DNA of 64,000 nt from Dipteris shenzhenensis (taxonomy: Eukaryota > Polypodiophyta > Polypodiopsida > Gleicheniales): the NCBI GenBank assembly GCA_047967505.1, contig CM106538.1. One strand, written 5' to 3'. The position numbers were made by a program, and so were the translations under genes. Numbering within the stretch: position 1 is the first letter of the stretch; each line of letters starts with the position of its first letter. Under the pieces are notes generated by a model that was given only the letters and a program-made list of their open reading frames with translations, had not been told where the DNA came from and searched no databases. Below, one piece after another: positions 49,853 through 52,800 of the stretch.

Positions 49853-52800
49853 GTGATCTGGTCTAGATATCAGCGTGTCATATACACACACAAGCACAAG
49901 TTAATGGAGATGATCCCGTGGAAACAAGTCTGAAATCTCCCTTTTCTATTAGATAACATCGTTGGGTTCGTATGGGTAATGACAGAATTTGCCTTGTGTT
50001 GTTGTATTCAGTTTGCTCTCAACTTGTAAGAAGCCCTGCTATTGACACTGATTGATAATCGGCAAGTGTGCATGCCATCCATAATAGAATCACATAACTA
50101 GGGATATTGAACCAGTTTCCCTTTGTACCATGGGTTCCTTTAGCTACTTGGGCCCCGAATTTCTAGGACAAATGCCATTTCGGTACAGGTCTGGTCATGT
50201 GAGGATGAGGATCATGGTTTTGCATGATAGTCTAATGTGCTCTTATCCCCACATGAAAGAAGCAAAAGCAAACTTATTTTCACAAACCTATTGCTACTGC
50301 ATAAACTTCTTTAGACTCTTGCAAACGGAAAGACTATACTAGTTCTTCAAGTTCATTTAGCCTCTTGTAAACTGCATGCGTGCTAGACTATGCTGCCGTC
50401 ATGCAAAAATAACATCTCTATCTTGCCCAGTGCCAGTTCTTGGCAAAAGCAATACCACGCAAGTACATGTAGATTGGGGTGCCCCACCATTGGTGACCCA
50501 ATTCTGGTGTGCTATAGCCTCTATTGCTGTGTCTCTTTGGTTTTCCATGGTGTATCTAGTAATTCTTTGGATTCAGGAACAGATTTTCAGTGCGTTCATT
50601 TCGATCTTTTGGCTCTTAAATTTTACAAAGGATATGATTTTTACTGTTTTGCCTTGAATAATTCACAAAGGCAACTTTCTGAACTACTTGTGAACTTCTC
50701 TTTGTCAGATTGTTCCTCCTTTGGAACCTCTCGCCACAACTGATTTCAGCCTTGTAAGCTTCTTTGATACATGTTCGTAATTAGCATCATGTTTAGAGCT
50801 ATAGATGTATTCATGATGTTTTACACTGGATATAATTCTAACTTTTTTGTATTTTTTCAGTCTCTTGTTGCTACAGCTGTTGGTGTTCAAAAAATAGCTG
50901 GAATAGGAATTGTGGATGCCCGAGATGGGAAGCCCTACGATACTTTGCTTGCTACAGAGGTAGTAAATACTCAAATTCTGCTTCTAAGTAAACGAGTTAA
51001 TATTTGATTTATCAACATGTAGAGTTCTCTAAGGGTAGATATCTAACTAGTGTGAAGTTTAGTATCGTGCCTTTCTTATACTAGCAATTTTCAAATAGCA
51101 TGTTTTGTCTTACAAAAGAACATATTTTCAAATGGCATGTTTTGTGTTGTTTTCAGATGATGAGTTTGGGCATGTTTCTGGATTCACCTAGATATAAATT
51201 TGTCTTATAAACGAACAATCTATTTAAAAGAGAATAATGATGAAAAGATCCGATGAAGGGTAGTAAGAAATGCTCAACTTGCAGTTCTGCATGTGATATT
51301 GTATAAAACATTAGGAGACCAGATCTTACAAAAGCGCTCACAATGCTCAGATGTCTTGTGAGATGTCTTTTGATCTTGTTTCTAGATAGAGCACAAGGTG
51401 TAGATAATGTCAAGCTAGATGCCCACAAGGGACATTGCTGGTTGGATTGAGATCTTTTGAGGTGGAAATCTAAGTTTGCAGGTGGAGATATTGTGATCAT
51501 GTCCATATATTTGGGCAACGGTTACCCGAAGTTCCTTAATGAGAGCATCTAGGCATTCAGCCATGCGTGGCCCTTTGTATGAGCTCGTTGCCATAATCAC
51601 ACTCTATTATCTTTGCCAAGAGATGGACTTGACTTTATATGTTTTTTTAAAAACCAATAGTTGAGAGGCTGAACTTAATCCCTTGGTGTAGTTTTTTAAT
51701 GGTTTGCATTGCTGATTTTTTGTTCTGTTTTATTGCATATCTTGTTCCAAAAAGAGGGTTCTCCCTCGTGTTGCAGGGGAATAGTGGACATTCTATAGGC
51801 ACTCTCCTCGTCTACATCATTCATTGCTAGTTCCAATAGGAAATTCTGGGTTGCATCTATCAAACGCTTTGGCATTGCCAATTCAAGAAGACTTTAATCA
51901 CTCTTATTACTACTTGCTTATAACTCCACATGCAAGCGCATGTGTGTGCACACATATGGTGTTTAAATTCCCAACTTGAAATAAGATTATCTCGACGGTG
52001 CTCTAAAAACTAGAGTATGGTGCACACTCCATAAGGGTGTGTTGCTGGGTTTTCACCCCATGCCTGACTCAAAGTAGATATAGCTGTTTCTCCCATGGTG
52101 CTAGCGGTCTCTCACATCTCCTGTTCCTCTAGGTGCTAGCAATTTCTGTCCCTCTAGGTGCTAGCATCTAGGCTCACAATTGATGTGAGCCTGGGTATTT
52201 GTCTCTGGGTGGGCCCTGCCTTTGGTCTTCGGAACCAGCCTCTGGTGTCCGTGCTCCACCCTGAATGTAGAAACTTTGCTCTTGATTGCTTATGCTTCCT
52301 GCAGCTAGCTTCCCGAGTTTGGCAAGGAATCTTGTCGGCTGTCATGCTCTGTAGTCTACTGGTGTATCCGACTACTCTCTACATTTTGGGAAGTTCCTAG
52401 GGAAAATGCCTAGTCTCCAAGAGGAGAAAAGAGTATGTTGTAGTTCTTGGACCCTTGGGAAATTGCTCCAAATCTGTCTCCAGACTTCTTTCAGCTCATT
52501 TCAAGCATCCAATAAGAGCCTGTTTCCCTAGGCCTCAACCCTACATAGCCGCACGACGTGACACATGTATCAAATAAGCATTATCTTCAATTGCCAACCC
52601 CATATGCCAGACAATCTACACAAGTTGAGAACCATAGAATTGGCGCCTTCTTGCCTCTCTTCTTTTCTCCCTCCATTTATGCGATCAGTGATTGGAGAAA
52701 AACTCAATCAAAGGTAATTCAACTTATTCACAACCTCCACCTGTTTGCCCTTGGAGAAGAATATCGAATAGTGTCCATGTGAATCTCAACTAGGATGACC